64,000 nucleotides of DNA from Calothrix sp. MO_167.B12. Its GTDB lineage: Bacteria; Cyanobacteriota; Cyanobacteriia; Cyanobacteriales; Nostocaceae. The notes beneath the pieces are model-generated. The model made no database searches and was not told where the DNA came from. It saw only the letters and a list, made by a program, of their open reading frames with translations. The translations under genes were made by a program, and so were the position numbers. The DNA lies in NCBI GenBank assembly GCA_030066045.1, contig JASJCJ010000007.1, positions 1 to 64,000 of the forward strand, read 5' to 3'. Shown one piece after another: positions 27,015 to 37,154 of this stretch (position 1 is its first letter; each line of letters opens with the position of its first letter).

Positions 27015-27935
27015 ATGTCACAGACTTTCCTCCATTCAGAATGGCTGCAACAACTTGTAGATCCTTACGCCGTCCTGGGAATTTCTGTGGGTGCAGATGA
27101 ACATCAAATTCTCAGGCGTTATCGCTCTTTAGCTAGACGACTACATCCCGATAGATACCACAGAAATAATAGTCCAGACCATAAATTAGCCCAAGCAATA
27201 TTTACTCGTTTAATCAACCCAGCTTACGAGCAGATAAAAAGTATCAAAAATCGCCGTCACGCCATAGAAATTCTCAAAACGCAAGTTGAGCTGGGTAACT
27301 TGTGGAAAGGTCACACCATTAAAACTCCTATAGCTCGGGAGATGATAGAATTATCTGCCCTGGAAGCAGATCTATTTTACGAGCAAGCGATCACTTCTCT
27401 AGCTTCTGCTCAATACAAATTACTAGATCGAGCCGATCTAGTAACCCAACAAATAAGAGAATTAAATCTAGTTTACCTGTGTTTGCAGCGATCGCTTCCT
27501 CTCACGGAAAAATCAACAGCTCTCGTCCCTCAGGTTAATCGAGAACCGAAACGAATCAATTTCAATCAAACGGCACAAAGCCAGTCACTGCCAAAAAATT
27601 ATGCACAACGCCACTATCAACGTGCCATTGACTATGTCAAACAATCTAATTGGAAATTAGCAGTACCAGAATTGCGGGATGCGATTAAACTACAACCACA
27701 GCAAAGCGATTATCATGCTTTATTGGGTTTAGTACACCTAAAACAAGGTCTGACAGGTATGGCAAGAGTTTATATACGTCAAGCATTAAAGCTCAACCCA
27801 GAACATCGTTTAGCCCTAAAATATGCTCCCCGACTCAAAATTACCCAGAATCAGCATCCTAGCCCCACATCAATGGCAAAAGCTGTTGGGATTGCAGCCA
27901 TATTTAGTAAATTGCTCGCTAATAAAACTTTCTGA
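27015..27935 (+). CDS. J-domain protein with TPR repeats
   Basis: 306 aa. Residues about 16-75 are a J domain: DPYAVLGISVGADEHQILRR, YRSLARRLHPDRYHR with the HPD tripeptide, then AFTRLINPAYEQIK. The C-terminal half has two tetratricopeptide-like repeats (YQRAIDYVKQSNWKLAVPEL, DYHALLGLVHLKQGLTGMAR). It should stimulate a DnaK ATPase and recruit clients through the TPRs. There is no zinc-finger domain, so it is a class C J-protein. Cyanobacterial orthologues exist; the client is unknown. Confidence 0.9.
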   Translation: MSQTFLHSEWLQQLVDPYAVLGISVGADEHQILRRYRSLARRLHPDRYHRNNSPDHKLAQAIFTRLINPAYEQIKSIKNRRHAIEILKTQVELGNLWKGHTIKTPIAREMIELSALEADLFYEQAITSLASAQYKLLDRADLVTQQIRELNLVYLCLQRSLPLTEKSTALVPQVNREPKRINFNQTAQSQSLPKNYAQRHYQRAIDYVKQSNWKLAVPELRDAIKLQPQQSDYHALLGLVHLKQGLTGMARVYIRQALKLNPEHRLALKYAPRLKITQNQHPSPTSMAKAVGIAAIFSKLLANKTF

Positions 27936-27942
27936 TAGTTAT

Positions 27943-28340
27943 CTAGTGGTCTGTCCCATTAATTTTGATAGTTTATTGTAGTGCGGGCATCTTGCCCGCT
28001 TTGTGGAAACAGGGAGCGAGACGCTCCCACTACATTTTTTACCCTTCAGAACTAATGGGACAAAGCACTAGGGACTGTTTTCAAACCCAAAATTGGCATA
28101 AATTGTAGGTTGGGTTGAGGAACGAAACCCAACATTCTCCGTTCGATTTGTTGGGTTTCACTTCGTTCTACCCAACCTACACGATAGTTTGAAAACTAAT
28201 GGGACAAAGCACTAGTGGTCTTTTTCATTAATTTTGATAGTTTACCGTAGTGCGGGCATCTTGCCCGCGTCCGATATACAAGTTAAATACACCATAGCTT
28301 ACAGCAGGGAGCGAGACGCTCCCACTACAATTGTTTACCT
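27943..28340. repeat. Nested MITE-like cluster
   Basis: 27943-28071 is a palindrome-rich element with ends ctagtggtctgtcccatt and aatgggacaaagcactag, inverted. A tgttttcaaac element follows at 28072-28194, and the right end of the first family is then repeated at 28195-28215. A 21-bp direct repeat (28051-28071 and 28195-28215) flanks the inner element. A third, right-truncated copy runs from 28212 to about 28340. Each carries gcgggcatcttgcccgc and gggagcgagacgctccc palindromes. From 28341 to 28430 there is an inverted mosaic fragment with gggcgcattgcgtgcgccc. Confidence 0.75.
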
Positions 28341-28461
28341 AATCAAGAAGCGCGAAGTAGGGGCGCATTGCGTGCGCCCTTGAGGAGTTAGGAACCAAGC
28401 ATTTTCATCCTTGATAGTGAAAAATTTTTTTCATCGGCACAGCCTTCTCTGATAGACATTT

Positions 28462-28501
28462 GTCAAGTGTTGAAATTTCGGTTAAAAACCGTACACTTGA
28501 C
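28462..28501. promoter_or_regulatory. Nested inverted repeat upstream of the DUF1825 gene
   Basis: gtcaagtgt (28462) pairs with acacttgac (28493), and inside is cggtt-aaa-aaccg. Together they form a symmetrical 40-base structure about 100 bases before the start codon. It could be an operator or a 5' leader hairpin. No known family is recognised. Confidence 0.5.
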
Positions 28502-28602
28502 GAAACTGGTTTTCTAGATTAGTTCCCTACACTAGAATAAAACTATAGGCACAAATTTGAGAGAAAGTTACTGGATACACTCAGCAATTAAATACAAGTA
28601 CA

Positions 28603-28920
28603 ATGGGATTTTTTGACTCTAATATAGTTCAGCAAGAAGCAAAACAGCTGTTTGAAGACTATCAAGCCCTGATCCAACTAGGTAATAACTACGGCAAGTT
28701 CGATCTCGAAGGTAAAAAGCTGTTCATCGAACAAATGGAAGCCATGATGGAACGCTATCGCATTTTTATGAAACGCTTTGAGCTTTCCGAGGATTTCATG
28801 GCACAAATGACTATGGAACAATTAAAAACCCAGTTAAATCAATTTGGTGTGACTCCACAACAAATGTTCGATCAAATGCAACTAACTCTAGAGCGGATGA
28901 AATCCGAATTAGGGACATAA
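28603..28920 (+). CDS. DUF1825 family protein
   Basis: 105 aa. The whole protein matches the DUF1825 pattern: MGFFDSNIVQQEAKQLFEDY, MEAMMERYRIFMKRFELSED, MTMEQLKTQLNQFGVTPQQM. It is predicted all-helical, small, soluble and confined to cyanobacteria and plastid lineages. Function unknown. It is a single gene with a structured upstream region. Confidence 0.95.
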   Translation: MGFFDSNIVQQEAKQLFEDYQALIQLGNNYGKFDLEGKKLFIEQMEAMMERYRIFMKRFELSEDFMAQMTMEQLKTQLNQFGVTPQQMFDQMQLTLERMKSELGT

Positions 28921-29025
28921 TCGGAACGGATCTTAGGAATCTATTGATTTTCAAACCTATTCTTACATTTCCAAAATAAATTTTATATATCTTGGCACCT
29001 AGTCCCATGAGTAAGGCATTAAAAC

Positions 29026-30948
29026 TTACTTAGCTTTGGGACGGCGGAATTTGGAGGGTGACTTAAAACTACGGGCGGGTACTCCTTTGAGAGCCTTGAG
29101 CATAAAACTGCGCCAAATAGGTGCTACCATGCTACCACCAGTAGCACCCCGAGAAAGAGTTCTATTGTCATCTCTACCTACCCAAACAGCGGTGGTTAAC
29201 TCCGGTGTTGTGCCTACAAACCAGATATCTTTTTCCGAGGAAGTTGTCCCCGTTTTCCCGGCTGCGGGACGACCAATGGCAGCTTTTTTACCAGTACCAC
29301 CGTTAATTACCCCCCGCATAATATCTATTGTTGCTGCTGCTGCCCAGGAATCAAGAACTAGTTGGGGCTTGGGGGTATTATCTAAAATCACATTACCGCT
29401 ACTATCAGTGACTCGCACAATTATGGTAGTGGGTGACTGCCATCCATAATTAGCCAAAGTCGCATAAGCTCCTGCCATTTCTAGGGGTGTCACTTCAATC
29501 GCCCCCAAAGGCAAAGAAGTCACAGGTTGCATGGGACTCATAATTCCCAAAGTCCGGCAAACTTCCACAACTTTGTTCATACCCACCGCTTTACCAAGTT
29601 TAATCACTGGAATGTTACGAGATAAAGACAAAGCTGTGCGGATACTCATAGCTCCCCCGAAACTGGCATCGTAGTTTTTCGGGTAGTACCAACCCCTACC
29701 ATCCCGATAGCGCACAGGAGTATCGAACACCTTAGTATTGGGTCCATATTTACCAGTTGCAAAGGCAGTATAGTAAACAAATGGCTTAAAAGAAGATCCT
29801 GGCTGTCTTAAAGCTTGAGTAGCCCGGTTAAATTCACTAGTTTTAGCATTCACACCACCTACCAAGGCTTTGACAAAATGAGTCCGGGGATCTACAGCTA
29901 CCAAAGCAATTTGATTTTTGTATAAGCGTCTTCTAAGTAATCGGTAATGCCACTGGGAAACGGTTTTTTCCGCCATTTGTTGAAATTTGGTATCAATGGT
30001 GGTTTGTATCCGCATTCCCCCTTTAATCAGGGCATCGCGACCGAATTTTTTCGCCAACTCCAATGACACGGCGTTGGTGACATAGGGTAGGGCACTACCT
30101 TGGAAAGATTTAATTTTACCTAGTTTTATTTTTTCCTTGAGGGCTTTGTCATGCTCTTTTTGGGTAATCCAGTTTAAGAGAAGCATCCGCCCCAGCACTT
30201 CTTTTTGTTTTTGTTTAGCTCTTTCCATACTAATGAAAGGGCTATATTGCTCCGGTGCTTGAATTAAGCCAGCCATCATTGCTGATTCTGCCAGGGTTAA
30301 ATTCTCAGCAGATTTATTAAAATAGCTTCTGGCGGCTGTTTGTACTCCGTAGTTGTTATGACCCCAATATACTTGGTTGAGGTACATCTCCAGGATGTCA
30401 TTTTTTTCCAGAATTTGTTCCAAGCGAATTGCTAATACAGCTTCTGCAATTTTCCTGGTAAAAGCTCGTTTGTGGGACAAGAACAGGTTCTTTACCAACT
30501 GCATTGTTACCGTAGAAGCACCTTCACGAACCCCACCAGAATTCCAATTGGTGACAATTGCCCGTCCTACACCCTTAGGATTAATCCCGTGGTGGGAATA
30601 AAAATCACTATCTTCACTTGCCAAAACAGCTCGTTTCAGTGCTGGTGAAATTCTATCTAGTGGTACAACTTCCCGGTTCGCTTCTCCGTGGAGACTCGCT
30701 AAAAGTCGTCCCTTAATGTCATAGATATATGATGTTTCTGATGGGAAGTAGTTTCTTAACTGTCTTACATCTGGTAAATTGCGGAAGCTAATGGCTAAAC
30801 CAACTAAGCCCCCAGCTACAATAGAGCTGGTGAGCATGGTGATGGACAGTAGAGTTCCGCCAGCTACCTGACCAACTCCTTTTAAAAATTCAAACCCTGA
30901 TGCAGCTTGGGTTTGACCTTGTTTTTTGGAAAAAGTCCTAGAAGACAC
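29026..30948 (-). CDS. Class A penicillin-binding protein (PBP1A family)
   Basis: 640 aa; the annotated start is GTG. A cytoplasmic tail is followed by one transmembrane helix at about 29-54. The GT51 glycosyltransferase has its catalytic Glu in ASEDSDFYSHHG (E112) and motifs GASTVTMQLVKN and MYLNQVYWG. The transpeptidase has active Ser in GSSFKP near 384, SRN, and KTGTTSS. It polymerises and cross-links peptidoglycan in the periplasm. A basic C-terminal tail (FKSPSKFRRPKAK) is present. Single gene, convergent with DUF1825 and divergent from tyrS. Confidence 0.94.
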   Translation of the reverse strand: MSSRTFSKKQGQTQAASGFEFLKGVGQVAGGTLLSITMLTSSIVAGGLVGLAISFRNLPDVRQLRNYFPSETSYIYDIKGRLLASLHGEANREVVPLDRISPALKRAVLASEDSDFYSHHGINPKGVGRAIVTNWNSGGVREGASTVTMQLVKNLFLSHKRAFTRKIAEAVLAIRLEQILEKNDILEMYLNQVYWGHNNYGVQTAARSYFNKSAENLTLAESAMMAGLIQAPEQYSPFISMERAKQKQKEVLGRMLLLNWITQKEHDKALKEKIKLGKIKSFQGSALPYVTNAVSLELAKKFGRDALIKGGMRIQTTIDTKFQQMAEKTVSQWHYRLLRRRLYKNQIALVAVDPRTHFVKALVGGVNAKTSEFNRATQALRQPGSSFKPFVYYTAFATGKYGPNTKVFDTPVRYRDGRGWYYPKNYDASFGGAMSIRTALSLSRNIPVIKLGKAVGMNKVVEVCRTLGIMSPMQPVTSLPLGAIEVTPLEMAGAYATLANYGWQSPTTIIVRVTDSSGNVILDNTPKPQLVLDSWAAAATIDIMRGVINGGTGKKAAIGRPAAGKTGTTSSEKDIWFVGTTPELTTAVWVGRDDNRTLSRGATGGSMVAPIWRSFMLKALKGVPARSFKSPSKFRRPKAK

Positions 30949-31114
30949 GATGCTCTTACTTCCTCACTTGTAAATAATAACTTTAGTTTCTTTGCTAGCT
31001 AATTTTTGCAATTATATTAGTTTGGCGGATGGAAATTCAGACAATTTGTCAGTGACTACATTTAATCCCACTGTTTTTGTGAAAAGTATAGCTAATAATC
31101 AATTGAATTTTATT

Positions 31115-32308
31115 ATGGAGCAAAATTTTTCTTGGCTGCACCGAGGCACTGTTGAGATTTTCCCACAACCAAATGACCCTGAACATAAAGTTGACAGCCT
31201 AGAAAATATCTTGGCGAGCAGCGATCGCCCTTTGAGGGTAAAATTGGGAATTGATCCCACAGGTGCGGATATTCATCTTGGTCATAGCATACCAGTGCGA
31301 AAATTGCGAGCATTTCAAGATGCTGGACATACGGCAGTGCTGATTATTGGTGATTTTACCGCTCAAATTGGCGATCCTTCTGGCAAATCTGATGTACGCC
31401 GTCATTTATCCCCAGAACAAGTGGCAGAAAATGCCCAAACTTATCTGGAGCAGGTAAAACCAATCTTGGATTTTGATACTCCTGGTAGGTTGGAGGTACG
31501 TTATAACTCCGAATGGCTTTCCCAACTAGATTTAAGCAAAATTTTGCAATTACTTGCTACCATGACCGTGGGACAGATGTTGGCAAAGGAAGGTTTTACA
31601 GAACGGTATCAAAAAGAAAATCCCATTTTTCTCCATGAGTTTCTTTATCCCTTGATGCAGGGTTATGATTCTGTAGCGGTAGATGCTGACGTGGAATTAG
31701 GGGGTACTGACCAAAAATTTAACATTGCCGTGGGGCGGGATTTACAGCGTCATTTTGGCAAAGCTCCCCAGTTTGGACTCCTATTGCCGATTTTAATTGG
31801 TACTGATGGAGTACAAAAAATGTCTAAGTCCCTGAATAACTATATTGGTTTATCCGAACACCCCTCACAAAAGTACCAAAAGTTGCAGGGTGTACCTGAT
31901 AATCTTTTAGAACAGTATTTTGAGCTACTGACAGATTTACCCTTAGATAAACTACCAGAAAATCCCCGTGATCGCCAAAAGTTATTGGCATGGGAGGTTG
32001 TTCAACAATACCACGGTAAACCAGCTGCGGATGAGGCACAAAAGGCAGCAGAATCTGGGGGAGAGGCAGGGAATTTGCCGGAATTTTCCCTAGCTAGTGT
32101 AGAGTTTCCTACTAAATTGTTCCAAATTCTTAATTTCAGTGGTTTGTGTAAAAGCGGTGGGGAAGGTAAACGCAAAATTAAGGAAGGTGGTGTGAAAATA
32201 GATGGCGATCGCATTACCGATATTGACACTACTTTTCAACAAGCAAGTGAATTACAAGGAAAGGTTTTACAACTAGGGAAAAATAAGTTTGTGCGACTAG
32301 TTTTGTGA
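31115..32308 (+). CDS. tyrS: Tyrosyl-tRNA synthetase
   Basis: 397 aa from the ATG at 31115 ([11 protein letters not shown]); an upstream in-frame start at 30992 adds 41 unconserved residues. HLGHS at 54-58 and KMSKS near 235 are the class I signatures, with the Tyr-binding LKLGIDPTG region before them. The C-terminal S4-like domain ([20 protein letters not shown]) binds the tRNA long arm. It charges tRNA-Tyr in the cytosol. The stop codon is followed directly by repeat arrays. Confidence 0.95.
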   Translation: MEQNFSWLHRGTVEIFPQPNDPEHKVDSLENILASSDRPLRVKLGIDPTGADIHLGHSIPVRKLRAFQDAGHTAVLIIGDFTAQIGDPSGKSDVRRHLSPEQVAENAQTYLEQVKPILDFDTPGRLEVRYNSEWLSQLDLSKILQLLATMTVGQMLAKEGFTERYQKENPIFLHEFLYPLMQGYDSVAVDADVELGGTDQKFNIAVGRDLQRHFGKAPQFGLLLPILIGTDGVQKMSKSLNNYIGLSEHPSQKYQKLQGVPDNLLEQYFELLTDLPLDKLPENPRDRQKLLAWEVVQQYHGKPAADEAQKAAESGGEAGNLPEFSLASVEFPTKLFQILNFSGLCKSGGEGKRKIKEGGVKIDGDRITDIDTTFQQASELQGKVLQLGKNKFVRLVL

Positions 32309-32487
32309 GGGTTGATGGTTGTTAGTTGTTAGTTGACAGTTGACAGTTGACAGTTGACAGTTGTTAGTTGACAGTTCAATTCTCTCACTCCATCACTCCA
32401 TCACTCCCTCACTCCATCACTCCCTCACTCCTTCCCTCCATCAACTAACAACCAACAACTAACAACTAACAACTAACAACTCCCAAC
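32309..32487. repeat. Heptamer and octamer arrays between tyrS and pyrF
   Basis: gttgttagttgacagttgacag heptamers split as units of gttgaca, then catcactc/cctcactc octamers, then caactaacaac units. pyrF starts 10 bases after the array. No terminator is visible. Confidence 0.9.
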
Positions 32488-32496
32488 TTTAAATAA

Positions 32497-33216
32497 ATGA
32501 GTAAAGAAAAACCAATTATCGTCCCCTTAGATGTACCAGATGAAGAAAGTGCTTGCACTCTTGTGGAGCAACTACCATCAGTCACTTTCTGGAAGGTTGG
32601 TTTAGAACTGTTTACCAGTTGCGGACCAAAAATTTTGGAAGTTCTCAAGTCTGGCGACAAGAAAATTTTTCTCGATTTGAAGTTTCATGACATTCCCAAC
32701 ACCGTAGCTGGTGCTTGTAGCGTTGCTGCTAGCTATGGAGTGGATTTATTAACAATTCACTCCACTGCGGGTAGGGATGCCCTCCAAGCCGCTACAGAGG
32801 CGGTTCAGGAAGGGGCGGCAAAAGCTAATGTCAAACCACCAAAGCTGATTGCAATTACCCTACTAACTAGTATTTCCTCCCGTCAATTGGCATTTGATTT
32901 AAAAATCCCCTTAGAATTGCCCGAATATGCCCTACACATGGCACTAATGGCAAAAGAAACCGGATTAGATGGAGCTGTATGTTCTCCCCAGGAAGTAGCA
33001 CAATTACGAGACACCTGTGGAGAGGATTTTCTGCTAGTTTGTCCGGGAGTACGTCCTACCTGGGCTGCAAAAGGCGATCAAAAGCGATCGCTCACTCCCC
33101 TACAAGCAATACAAGCTGGTGCTGATTATCTGGTAATTGGACGACCAATTACTGCTGCTGAGGAACCAGAACTAGCTTGGCAGAAAATATGTGAGGAATT
33201 AACACCTGTGAGATGA
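32497..33216 (+). CDS. pyrF: Orotidine 5'-phosphate decarboxylase
   Basis: 239 aa. The catalytic D-x-K-x-x-D motif [13 protein letters not shown] is at 58-70, with phosphate-binding residues in PGVRP and YLVIGRPI. It converts OMP to UMP in de novo pyrimidine synthesis. The stop codon overlaps the ATG of the next gene (ATGA), so the two are translationally coupled. Confidence 0.97.
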   Translation: MSKEKPIIVPLDVPDEESACTLVEQLPSVTFWKVGLELFTSCGPKILEVLKSGDKKIFLDLKFHDIPNTVAGACSVAASYGVDLLTIHSTAGRDALQAATEAVQEGAAKANVKPPKLIAITLLTSISSRQLAFDLKIPLELPEYALHMALMAKETGLDGAVCSPQEVAQLRDTCGEDFLLVCPGVRPTWAAKGDQKRSLTPLQAIQAGADYLVIGRPITAAEEPELAWQKICEELTPVR

Positions 33217-33833
33217 AATTTTCAGTCATCAAGCTAAATCAGAGTTTATGGTTAATATTTTGTAGCTGTTGGCTACTAGCATCCCCCACTGCATTATCTT
33301 TGTCTGCCTATGGTAAAAAAGCAGGACAAAAAAAACTGATTTTTTCTGATACTACCCAGAAAAAGTCAGTCTGTTCTCACCAGGGTCTAGCAGTATTAAC
33401 TACTAATCTATTGCGTGATTTACCTAATTATGCAAATCGAGCTAGTCAACGTTCCCGTCGCCTAGCTAGAAAAACAGATATTTTTAGTTATGTAATTTTC
33501 GCAGGTAGACCGGAATTCACACCGTTACCCTTAAACCTTAGCAGCTATACACCCGAATCTGATGCAACTATTTCTCCAGATGTAGATCAAGTATTTTTCA
33601 CTACTTTGAAGCGCCAGTATATAGCCGGTAAAATGCTGGAGTCGCAGGAATTTCATTGGCTGTTATTGACTAAAACAGAAAGTGGTTGGCGTAAGGTAAT
33701 GATGTTTTCCCAGACAGGCTCTTCCCAATTTGACAAAATGCCCACACCACCCAGAGAAAGTAGTAACGGATATATCGGACAAGCCATTGATACTTGGTTG
33801 CGGGATTGTCGCGCCGGGAGTGTGGGAGGTTGA
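33213..33833 (+). CDS. Secreted or membrane-anchored cyanobacterial protein
   Basis: 206 aa, not recognised. An N-terminal hydrophobic segment ([20 protein letters not shown]) looks like a signal peptide. The body contains [35 protein letters not shown] and [14 protein letters not shown], with four Cys in total of which two follow the signal. It is coupled to pyrF by a 4-base overlap, which is unusual for an exported protein and suggests an accident of compaction. The C-terminal AGSVGG and the TGA stop lie in the following gttgatgg repeat array. Confidence 0.75.
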   Translation: MKFSVIKLNQSLWLIFCSCWLLASPTALSLSAYGKKAGQKKLIFSDTTQKKSVCSHQGLAVLTTNLLRDLPNYANRASQRSRRLARKTDIFSYVIFAGRPEFTPLPLNLSSYTPESDATISPDVDQVFFTTLKRQYIAGKMLESQEFHWLLLTKTESGWRKVMMFSQTGSSQFDKMPTPPRESSNGYIGQAIDTWLRDCRAGSVGG

Positions 33834-33975
33834 TGGTTGTTGGTTGTTGGTTGACGGTTGTTGGTTGACAGTTGGGATTACCTCAGAAGATAAATTTAAT
33901 CCTCCCTCACTCCCTCACTCCTTCCCTCCATCAACTATCAACTATCAACTAACAACTAACAACTAACAACCATCA
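33827..33975. repeat. Heptamer/octamer arrays between convergent genes
   Basis: ggttgatggttgttgg units, then cctcactc octamers and caactatcaac / caactaacaac units. They fill the whole gap to htpG and supply the stop codon of the preceding gene. Confidence 0.9.
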
Positions 33976-33981
33976 CCTTCT

Positions 33982-35958
33982 CTACTTCGTTGTTTGTTCA
34001 GTCAACTTGGTGAGTACATCATTAGAGCGCTCAACAAAAGATTTCATCCCTTCTGCATCAAATCCCTTTTGAGACATCAGAGCCAAATCATAAACGTGTT
34101 GACAAATCATTTTCACCAATTGTCCCGTTGGTGATTCACCATCCCCTTGAATAATCCCTCCTTGGCTGAGTTCTGCTAGATTTTGAATCAAGGGGTGAGC
34201 GGTATTTACCAATAAAATATGTTCTTCAGGGAATTCCGTTGCTTGCTGCTGCATCAAAGCATTCATATCCCGCAGGCGGCGGAGAATCTCTGGTAACAAA
34301 ACCATAGCTGGTGGGGTTGCTTGCTGAGTTTCTGATTTTAAGGCTTCAGCACGGATATTTACCTTGGGTTTGTTGATGGCTTTCTCAAACAATTCCTTAA
34401 TGGTTTCGCTGCGGGTTTTATTAGTTTTAGGATCAACAATTTCCCCGGACTTATCTTTATCCAACAAGGTATTATCCAAATCGGAATCTACCCTGGTGAA
34501 TTTAACATCCTGATATTCCTGTTCTAAGAAATGAATAAAGTGGGTGTCAATAAAGGAGTCCATAAATAGAACTTCCAATCCTTGACTTTTGTGTAATTCT
34601 ACGTAAGTAGCCTGCGACGCTTCATCAGTACAATAGAATACCTTATTCTCATGCTGTTCTTTATTGCGTTCCAAGTATTCTTTTAGGGTAGTATAATCAT
34701 CACCCTCACTATCCTGGGTGGATGGATTTACATCTTGCCAAGCATCTCCCTCATCGGATTGTACTTGAACTGCGGGAACTTCAGAGGTAGTTGCAGCTAG
34801 TTTGGCGGTGCTACGAAAAACAATTAAATCTTCTACCTGTTTTTTAAACTTCTCGTCATTGAGTACACCAAATTTAACGAAGGTACTCAAATCTTTCCAA
34901 GCACTGATGTATTGTTGGCGATCGCTACGGTATAATTCCTTAAGGCGATCGCCTACTTTTTTAGCAATGTAGTCACCGATTTTTTTCACGGTGCGATCGC
35001 CTTGCAATGCACTCCGGGATACATTCAATGGGATATCTGTACTATCAATTACCCCCCGCATAGGTAAGAGGAATTGGGGAATAATTTCTTCGCAGTTGTC
35101 ACTAACAAAAACCTGGTTACAGAACAGCTTGATTTGTCCCTTTGTAACATCTACATCTGGTCTGAGTTTGGGGAAATACAGGATACCGTTGATAATAAAA
35201 GGATAATCAGTATTTAAATGTACCCATAGCAGTGGCTCTTCTTGGAAAGGGTACAAATAGCGATAAAACTCTAAATAATCTTCCTGACTCAGGCTACTGG
35301 GAGCATCTCGCCAAGGAGCTTTTTGCTGATTCAACTGTTCCCCATCCATCTTAATGGGTACAGGCATAAAGTCGCAGTAGGTTTTAACTAAATTCTTCAC
35401 CCGTGCAGCTTCTAAGTATTCTTCCTCCTCTTCCATCAGGTAAAGAGTAATAGTTGTCCCGCGAGTGGTGCGGCTAGAATCTTCCAATGTGAAAGCAGGG
35501 GAACCATCGCAACTCCAGTGAACAGCTTGTGCTCCCTCTTGGTAAGAAAGGGTATCAATTTCTACCTTAGTTGCCACCATAAAGGAGGAATAGAAACCCA
35601 AACCAAAGTTACCAATAATTGGTTGATCTGATTGAGCTTCATATTTGTGGACAAATTCCTCCGCACTGGAGAAAGCAACCTGATTAATATATTTTTTCAC
35701 CTCATCGGCAGTCATGCCAATGCCATTATCTGTAATGGAGAGAGTTTTTTTAGCTTTATCTATAGCTATTTGAATTTCCGGTTCCCCAATCTCTCCCGAA
35801 TATTCCCCAGCACGGGATACCATGTTCAGCTTCTGAATCGCATCCACAGCGTTGGATACTAGCTCCCGCAAGAAGATCTGGTGATCTGAGTACAGAGACT
35901 TCTTAATAATCGGGAAAATATTTTCAGTATGAATACTGATGGTTCCTTGTTCTAGCAT
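33982..35958 (-). CDS. htpG: Molecular chaperone HtpG (Hsp90)
   Basis: About 658 aa from the ATG at 35958 (MLEQGTISIHTENIFPIIKK); a TTG three codons upstream is less likely. The GHKL ATPase motifs are ELVSNAVDAI, DNGIGMTADE and GNFGLGFYSSFMVA. The middle domain (WVHLNTDYPFIINGILYFPK, RGVIDSTDIPLNVSRSALQ) and the C-terminal dimer domain follow. It is a cytosolic ATP-dependent chaperone, in cyanobacteria important for heat tolerance and phycobilisome assembly. No CIRCE element is seen upstream (35959-36194). Confidence 0.96.
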   Translation of the reverse strand: MLEQGTISIHTENIFPIIKKSLYSDHQIFLRELVSNAVDAIQKLNMVSRAGEYSGEIGEPEIQIAIDKAKKTLSITDNGIGMTADEVKKYINQVAFSSAEEFVHKYEAQSDQPIIGNFGLGFYSSFMVATKVEIDTLSYQEGAQAVHWSCDGSPAFTLEDSSRTTRGTTITLYLMEEEEEYLEAARVKNLVKTYCDFMPVPIKMDGEQLNQQKAPWRDAPSSLSQEDYLEFYRYLYPFQEEPLLWVHLNTDYPFIINGILYFPKLRPDVDVTKGQIKLFCNQVFVSDNCEEIIPQFLLPMRGVIDSTDIPLNVSRSALQGDRTVKKIGDYIAKKVGDRLKELYRSDRQQYISAWKDLSTFVKFGVLNDEKFKKQVEDLIVFRSTAKLAATTSEVPAVQVQSDEGDAWQDVNPSTQDSEGDDYTTLKEYLERNKEQHENKVFYCTDEASQATYVELHKSQGLEVLFMDSFIDTHFIHFLEQEYQDVKFTRVDSDLDNTLLDKDKSGEIVDPKTNKTRSETIKELFEKAINKPKVNIRAEALKSETQQATPPAMVLLPEILRRLRDMNALMQQQATEFPEEHILLVNTAHPLIQNLAELSQGGIIQGDGESPTGQLVKMICQHVYDLALMSQKGFDAEGMKSFVERSNDVLTKLTEQTTK

Positions 35959-36194
35959 AATTTCCAATGAGGTTAAAGTTTCCCATTGAGAATTTTAACG
36001 GCTAGTCACAATCTAGAGCACTCATTTTAATTCAGTGATATCTATATATACTCGATTCGGTTTTCCCTACCTACGAATGTTATAAAATTCACTTCAATAC
36101 AAACAAAATCCCATAGTTAACACTCAGCAAGTATGGCTATTCAAGGGAAAACGCCACATAACAGCATATTTTTCCAGTATTATACTACTAAATT

Positions 36195-37145
36195 TCAATA
36201 CGCAAAAAAGCCCTTAAATAGCATAATTGGGTAGTATGTCCAAAGAGCAATAATTTTCAAAATTGCTATGATGATTAACCGTGTTTCACGGAATATGACT
36301 AATGGGTTATGTATTATCCAATTCCAAAAATATTTAGTAGCTATACAGATGTAAGATTGTTGAATAGATATATCAATAGCCTTGAAAAAAAGATATTTAT
36401 ATAGAACTGAAATCGATAATGACTTTAAATGCTGAAATGGGATTGACTCGCAATGATTAAAAAATTTATTAATTAATCCGAGGGAAGCTAATTCTTGCTT
36501 AATTAAATTGGCAGACCTAGATTTAACAGAGATTCGATACAATATCTGTGGTTTGTCTACACATACAAATTGATAGCGTTGAGACAAACGTAACAGCATA
36601 TCCCAATCTTCAGAAGCACTAAGGGACTCATCAAAATGACCAACATCCTGAAAAACTTTGCTATGGGTTAAAAAATTAGAACCGTTTTCTAAAAAATTAG
36701 ATACCAACATATCTTGGTAAACATATCCATGACATTTTTTTCGTCCACCTGACTTAATAATATTACCCAATTCATCTATGTAATCTGTCCAACTATAAGC
36801 GATTGTCGCTTGAGGATTGTTCTGCAAAGCTTGATACTGAGCTTCTAATTTATCAGGTACCCATAAGTCATCTGCATCAATGAAAGAAATATAATTTCCA
36901 TTAGCTTTTTCAATTCCTCGATTACGGCTTGCTCCTGAACCAGCATTGGGATAAGAAAATACCTGCAAGCGAATATCATCAATACTGTTAATAATCTTGA
37001 GAGTTGAATCTGTCGAACCATCATTGATGATGATTACTTCTATGTTAGAAAAGCTCTGTTTTAAAACCGATTCAATTGTTTCTTTAATAGTTTTTTCCCC
37101 ATTATACACAGGGATAATTACAGAAATTTCCGGTACAACATTCAT
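36195..37145 (-). CDS. Family 2 glycosyltransferase
   Basis: 316 aa. The GT-A core is VPEISVIIPVYNGEKTIKET, IIINDGSTDSTLKII and the DxD-like SFIDADDLWVPDKLEAQYQA, followed by EDWDMLLRLSQRYQF. One or two hydrophobic C-terminal stretches (LIIIAILKIIALWTYYPIML) suggest membrane attachment. It is a close relative of the next upstream gene, implying a tandem duplication, and is the last gene of a three-gene minus-strand operon (9-base spacing). Donor and acceptor are unknown; surface polysaccharide is likely from context. Confidence 0.9.
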   Translation of the reverse strand: MNVVPEISVIIPVYNGEKTIKETIESVLKQSFSNIEVIIINDGSTDSTLKIINSIDDIRLQVFSYPNAGSGASRNRGIEKANGNYISFIDADDLWVPDKLEAQYQALQNNPQATIAYSWTDYIDELGNIIKSGGRKKCHGYVYQDMLVSNFLENGSNFLTHSKVFQDVGHFDESLSASEDWDMLLRLSQRYQFVCVDKPQILYRISVKSRSANLIKQELASLGLINKFFNHCESIPFQHLKSLSISVLYKYLFFKAIDISIQQSYICIATKYFWNWIIHNPLVIFRETRLIIIAILKIIALWTYYPIMLFKGFFAY

Positions 37146-37154
37146 AATTATTAA

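Noticed and set aside
35959-36194. CIRCE heat-shock operator before htpG (agagcactc)
   Set aside because: Only one half-site-like string; no inverted gagtgctaa partner at the right spacing.
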